From assembly GCA_035566435.1 (NCBI GenBank), contig DATMRF010000122.1, positions 1 to 8,333 of the forward strand: 8,333 nt of DNA, written 5' to 3'. The notes beneath the pieces were generated by a model. The model was not told where the DNA came from and did no database searches. It saw only the letters and a list, made by a program, of their open reading frames with translations. The stretch is from DATMRF01 sp035566435 (GTDB lineage: Bacteria > Verrucomicrobiota > Verrucomicrobiia > Limisphaerales > UBA8199). Position numbers and translations under genes: made by a program. Shown one piece after another: positions 5,802-8,333 of this stretch; position 1 is the first letter of the stretch; each line of letters begins with the position of its first letter.

Positions 5802-6527
5802 TCACTCTTCCAAAAACTCGGTTTCCATTTTGGAGACGAGGTCCTGCGCGAAGTTGTCCAGCTCGACCGTCAGGACGCGCAGGGTATGAACCAGCCAGTT
5901 GTAACCGAACATGGAGGGAATGGCAACGAGCAGGCCGGCAACGGTGGTGATGAGCGCGGCGGCGACGCCGGGGGCCATCGCGGCCATAGTAGCGCTGCCC
6001 TGCTGGGCAATGTGGCCGAAGGTGCTCATGACGCCCCAAACGGTGCCGAGCAGTCCGAGGAACGGGGCGCCGCTGACGGCAATCGCCAGCAGGATGAGGC
6101 CTGACTCGAGTTTGAGCGACTCCTGGGCGACAGTGTTTTCGAGCGAGCGTTTGACGTGCTCCATGCCTTTGAGGGAGACGAACTTCTTGCGGCCGGCGCC
6201 GTCGGGGTTTTTCAGGCGGGTGTCCAGTTCGATGCTGCCGGCCTGGTACACCATGAACATGGGGCAACCGTCGGCTTGGACGCGCCGGTCAAAAACATCG
6301 AGGACGTTTTTCTGGGTTTTGTATTCGGTGTTGAAGAACAGGTTGAGGCGCTTGGCTTTGCGCATCTGGAGGGCTTTGGCGATCATGACCGACCAGGCGA
6401 TGATCGAGAAGATGACCAGGCAGAAGATAATGACCTTTGCTTCGGGTGTGGCTTGCTCCCACACATAAAGCAATTCCGCCTTATTGGCGTTGCCGGCCGT
6501 GGCTGCTAAAAGTACAGGTGCGTTCAT
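5802..6527 (-). CDS. tolQ: TolQ/ExbB-family motor protein
   Basis: TolQ is the pentameric proton-channel subunit of the Tol motor. The 241-residue product has TM1 (~32-50), a cytoplasmic loop (~51-140), TM2 (~143-166) with APFLGLLGTVWGVM, and TM3 (~185-208) with APGVAAALITTVAG followed by AIPSMFGYN. Thr162 and Thr195 align with the pore threonines T145 and T178 of E. coli TolQ. Length is normal (230 in E. coli). It is the first gene of the tol series. The ATG at 6527 has only a GGA placed too close to act as a good ribosome site. A possible extended -10 promoter lies about 100 nt upstream. ExbB is the sequence-level alternative; gene order supports TolQ. Confidence 0.94.
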   Translation of the reverse strand: MNAPVLLAATAGNANKAELLYVWEQATPEAKVIIFCLVIFSIIAWSVMIAKALQMRKAKRLNLFFNTEYKTQKNVLDVFDRRVQADGCPMFMVYQAGSIELDTRLKNPDGAGRKKFVSLKGMEHVKRSLENTVAQESLKLESGLILLAIAVSGAPFLGLLGTVWGVMSTFGHIAQQGSATMAAMAPGVAAALITTVAGLLVAIPSMFGYNWLVHTLRVLTVELDNFAQDLVSKMETEFLEE

Positions 6528-6624
6528 TCCGACACGATCTCACTATGACTCCGCGAACTTGGTCGTGAGGAATAGAAGCGCCCAAGCGGAACCCGCGTAA
6601 AAAAACCTGAACCGAACTGTGTTC

Positions 6625-6652
6625 TTTGTACCAGTGTCTTCAAGAAATGCAA
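6625..6652 (-). promoter_or_regulatory. Candidate sigma-70-type promoter of the tol operon
   Basis: On the minus strand TTGCAT (6652-6647) and TACAAA (6630-6625) are separated by 16 nt, and a TGG before the -10 gives an extended -10 form. It would give a leader of roughly 90 nt before tolQ. The match to consensus is partial (3 of 6 and 4 of 6), but the region is AT-richer than its surroundings and nothing better was seen upstream of tolQ. Confidence 0.3.
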
Positions 6653-6746
6653 AATGTTTTTTTGGAAAAATGTTAGGCTCATTTTCCGGTGGTTGTCTAG
6701 GCCCCATTTGGGAGGCGCCAGGTGCCGGCTAACGGGTTGCCGGTGC

Positions 6747-6776
6747 AGGTTGAAAGTTGAAGGTTGTCAGGTTGTC
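6747..6776. repeat. Second octad-repeat tract, upstream of tolQ
   Basis: The plus strand reads AGGTTGAA, AGTTGA, AGGTTGTC, AGGTTGTC, the same unit family as in the tolQ-tolR spacer. The tract lies about 220 nt upstream of the tolQ start, so tolQ is flanked on both sides by this repeat. No inverted partner was found nearby. Confidence 0.65.
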
Positions 6777-6854
6777 AGGTGACGGGTGTGGGGTGAAAAT
6801 TTTGCTCAGTTGTTTTGGCGCAGTTAGGTGCCGTTAACCGCCGGTGAATGGGAC

Positions 6855-7067
6855 TTACATGAGGTTAAGTTTTTCGGTCATTTCTTTGACGGATTCCCGG
6901 GTGATGCCCCTTTTTGCCTGGGGCGCAGGCTGGGGGTTCAAGTTGAGCTGAAGTTGGGCCCGTTCGGCGAGGCGGGTGCGGCGGGCGCCCTGCATGATGG
7001 GGAGGCTGTCGAGGTGGAACCAGCCGACGGCGCCGGGGTCGAGAAGGAGGACGGTTTTTTGTTTTTT
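6855..7067 (-). pseudogene. Coding-like remnant of an unrecognised gene (3' part only)
   Basis: The minus-strand frame ending in TAA at 6855 has strongly C/G-biased third positions from about 7060 downwards, as in the real genes here. It encodes about 70 residues including VLLLDPGAVGWFHLDSLP, MQGARRTRLAERAQ and a charged ending (ESVKEMTEKLNLM). I do not recognise a family. No plausible start lies at its left end. The frame continues upstream into a decamer repeat (7068-7103) that is clearly not ordinary coding sequence, up to an ATG at 7181. The simplest reading is the 3' fragment of a gene whose 5' part was lost or replaced by repeat DNA. An intact 108-residue gene starting at 7181 is less likely. 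Confidence 0.3.
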
Positions 7068-7103
7068 AACTCGGATGAACTCGGATGAACTCGGATGGAC
7101 TCG
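7068..7103. repeat. Decamer tandem repeat, three perfect copies plus a partial
   Basis: The unit is AACTCGGATG on the plus strand (CATCCGAGTT on the minus). It occurs three times without change at 7068-7097, followed by a partial GACTCG. Because 10 is not a multiple of 3, all three reading frames pass through it and give the peptide period IRVHPSSSEF in the minus strand. It abuts two T-runs (7055-7060, 7062-7067) and the coding-like remnant. Confidence 0.8.
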
Positions 7104-7181
7104 TGGAGCAGGCGCTGTTCCCGGGGATGGTCCTGGTAGCCTTTCATTCCGGCTGGAAAGGTAAACGGGCGAGGGATACAC

Positions 7182-7617
7182 CAGTGGCCGGACGGGAACG
7201 TGGCCGTCCCCGCCCCTGACCTCGACAAGGGCTGTCCAGGTGCAGAATTTTGCGACTTTTCGAGGGCCGGTGGTTCATCTCGCACCTTTCTCTGCGGTGC
7301 AAAAACAGCATATTCTGTTCCAGTTTGTGTTAAATCAGAGTGAGGGTGATCTATGATAACTGATGGAAATTGGCGAGGGGTGGACAAGGAATGGTGAGCA
7401 ACCTCCACAGTCCACGGGCCACAGTCCAAAGTCCAAAGTCCCAGGTCTCAAGTCTAAAGTCCATGGGTCGCGGGTCGGGACTGCACGCTCAGAAATTGAG
7501 TCGGAGTTCCGGGTTGGAGGACGTTTAACGGAATGGAAAGTTCCCGTTGGGAGGGTTTTTTCGTTGTTGACCGTGAGGGCTTAACAGGAGTTAGCCGTCA
7601 GCTCTGTAATAAGAGCG
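7182..7617. other. Repeat-rich intergenic DNA without a gene
   Basis: No reading frame here has a family signature or a clear coding third-position pattern. The stretch holds a GGACGG/CCGTCC dyad (7190-7195 and 7204-7209, 8-nt loop), a plain AT-richer stretch around 7310-7370, and the heptad tract at 7405-7474. No convincing terminator for the methyltransferase-like gene was found; only a weak GCTCT/AGAGC dyad lies just after its stop, near 7600-7616. Confidence 0.5.
7405..7474. repeat. Heptad repeat tract, ten units
   Basis: From 7405 the plus strand can be read without a break as ten 7-mers: CCACAGT, CCACGGG, CCACAGT, CCAAAGT, CCAAAGT, CCCAGGT, CTCAAGT, CTAAAGT, CCATGGG, TCGCGGG. The consensus is CCAMAGT, with the strict 7-nt register kept although individual units drift. 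It is unrelated in sequence to the AGGTTRTC octads but alike in style. No coding function is apparent. Confidence 0.75.
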
Positions 7618-8052
7618 TTAATAAACATAGGGAATCATGCGCGAAGTCCTGGCTGCGTACCGCCCATACTCAGGGTAACGCGCCACCAACAATTTCTCCT
7701 CGCAGAGTATCCGCATCACCAGGCTGCCCACGACAACTCCGCCGCACACACCCGCTTGCCAGGACCAGTGCGCTGTTATCCCGGCTAGAGTTGCCACAAA
7801 AATGGCCGTGTAGATCGGATGCCGAACATAGCGATAGGGCCCCCGGGTAACCAAGCCGCCCTCAGTCGGATTCGCGGCAACATGATAGCTGCGGCGACCG
7901 AAGGTTATTCGTGCCCAGACCCCGAGCAACAACGCGGCGGCTTGTATCGCGATGACCCATGCAGAAGGCGAGAAAACGGCATGCATGGCCAAAAGTCCAA
8001 GCAGGCCGCCAATCATCCCGAGGTAGCCAATAAGCGATAGCGTTTTCAGCAT
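7618..8052 (-). CDS. Membrane methyltransferase-like protein (isoprenylcysteine / phospholipid methyltransferase superfamily)
   Basis: The 144-residue product has about four hydrophobic segments (~5-27, 31-50, 80-96, 99-116). It also has the superfamily's C-terminal signature: GGLVTRGPYRYVRHPIY (65-81), then CEEKLL (117-122), RYPEYGRYAARTSR (125-138) and a short aromatic end. In characterised relatives the RHP and EE regions bind S-adenosylmethionine at the membrane face, so SAM-dependent methylation of a lipid or small molecule is plausible. The substrate cannot be told from sequence, and prokaryotic members are often described only by domain. The length suits the compact bacterial forms. 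It stands alone on the minus strand, about 1.1 kb from tolQ, so it is not clearly part of the tol operon. The start at 8052 lies within a perfect hairpin and has no Shine-Dalgarno. Confidence 0.85.
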   Translation of the reverse strand: MLKTLSLIGYLGMIGGLLGLLAMHAVFSPSAWVIAIQAAALLLGVWARITFGRRSYHVAANPTEGGLVTRGPYRYVRHPIYTAIFVATLAGITAHWSWQAGVCGGVVVGSLVMRILCEEKLLVARYPEYGRYAARTSRMIPYVY

Positions 8053-8064
8053 AGCGCACTATGC
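8049..8064. promoter_or_regulatory. Perfect 6-bp hairpin over the methyltransferase start codon
   Basis: GCATAG (8049-8054) and CTATGC (8059-8064) form perfect arms around a 4-nt loop. The ATG at 8052-8050 lies in the stem. Folding in the mRNA could limit initiation. The stem is short, so it may be chance. Confidence 0.25.
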
Positions 8065-8333
8065 CAAAGAATCCGGCTAAACATGTGGTTCACCGAGCAG
8101 ATACGCCGCCATCGAGCGCCGATTGGGCCGAATGTGAAAGTCACCGTAACAGAGCATTCTGAGAATGGAATCCGGACGCGCATACCAACTCGCCCACTCA
8201 TCTCCTTTGCCGCATGAACACCGGCCGTCTGAAAAGAGCAACGTCAGGCGCAGGCTCTCGTTTCGTCTGCTTGCCCCAACTCCACTTCATTGCGCACCAA
8301 AACCCTGGGCCATGGCGGCCAAGCAGCCTTTCA
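8053..8333. other. Right-edge stretch with one weak open frame
   Basis: No gene can be named here. On the minus strand a frame is open from 8286 down to a TAG at 8079-8077 and encodes, near its end, a peptide with RMLCYGDFHIRPNRRS and AAYLLGEPHV. Its first ATG (8157) would leave only 26 residues. A TTG at 8241 would give about 54, and an in-frame TGA at 8289-8287 blocks continuation to the right. Third-position GC is only about half, well below the real genes. It may be a decayed 3' end or chance. Confidence 0.3.

Noticed and set aside
6938..7429. Minus-strand open frame of about 160 codons through both repeat tracts
   Set aside because: It translates the heptads and decamers, becomes Ser/Pro-rich out of frame with the better coding signal at 6855-7067, and has no motif.

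Overview
The window carries a cell-envelope gene block, all on the minus strand. From right to left (the direction of transcription) it reads tolQ, tolR, a TolA/TonB-like gene, tolB, two consecutive pal genes, tatA and tatC. This is a complete Tol-Pal core followed by a minimal TatA-TatC protein-export pair. A separate small membrane methyltransferase-like gene (isoprenylcysteine methyltransferase / phospholipid methyltransferase superfamily), also on the minus strand, lies about 1.1 kb upstream of tolQ.

The source looks like a GC-rich Gram-negative (diderm) bacterium. I infer Verrucomicrobiota, probably the Pedosphaera/Limisphaerales group. The reasons are the TatC with a long extra periplasmic segment, the near absence of Shine-Dalgarno sequences, and intergenic DNA packed with short-period repeats: octads of the type AGGTTRTC, heptads of the type CCAMAGT, decamers CATCCGAGTT, and a GC-rich palindrome. 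I remember similar repeats from genomes of that group, but I could not search for them here, so the taxon is an inference.

Layout. 1-218: non-coding, with a hairpin at the tatC stop. 219-1585: tatC and tatA, 20 nt apart. 1586-1876: spacer with a start-proximal hairpin and a 97-bp REP-like inverted repeat. 1877-5597: pal, pal, tolB, tolA-like and tolR in tight order; tolB/tolA overlap by ATGA and tolA/tolR by TGATG. 5598-5801: an unusual spacer inside the tol operon that holds a 35-bp imperfect inverted repeat built of octads. 5802-6527: tolQ. 6528-7617: promoter region, more repeats and a short coding-like remnant. 7618-8052: methyltransferase-like gene. 8053-8333: no gene I can name.

How the genes work together. 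TolQ-TolR form a proton-driven inner-membrane motor. The TolA-like protein would span the periplasm, and TolB and the Pal lipoproteins link it to the outer membrane and peptidoglycan to pull the envelope together at division. TatA-TatC export folded twin-arginine substrates; in E. coli these include cell-wall amidases that act in the same division step. I see no new enzymatic system here. The most unusual points are the split of tolQ from tolR by a repeat hairpin, the tandem pal pair, the enlarged TatC and the density of distinct repeat families.
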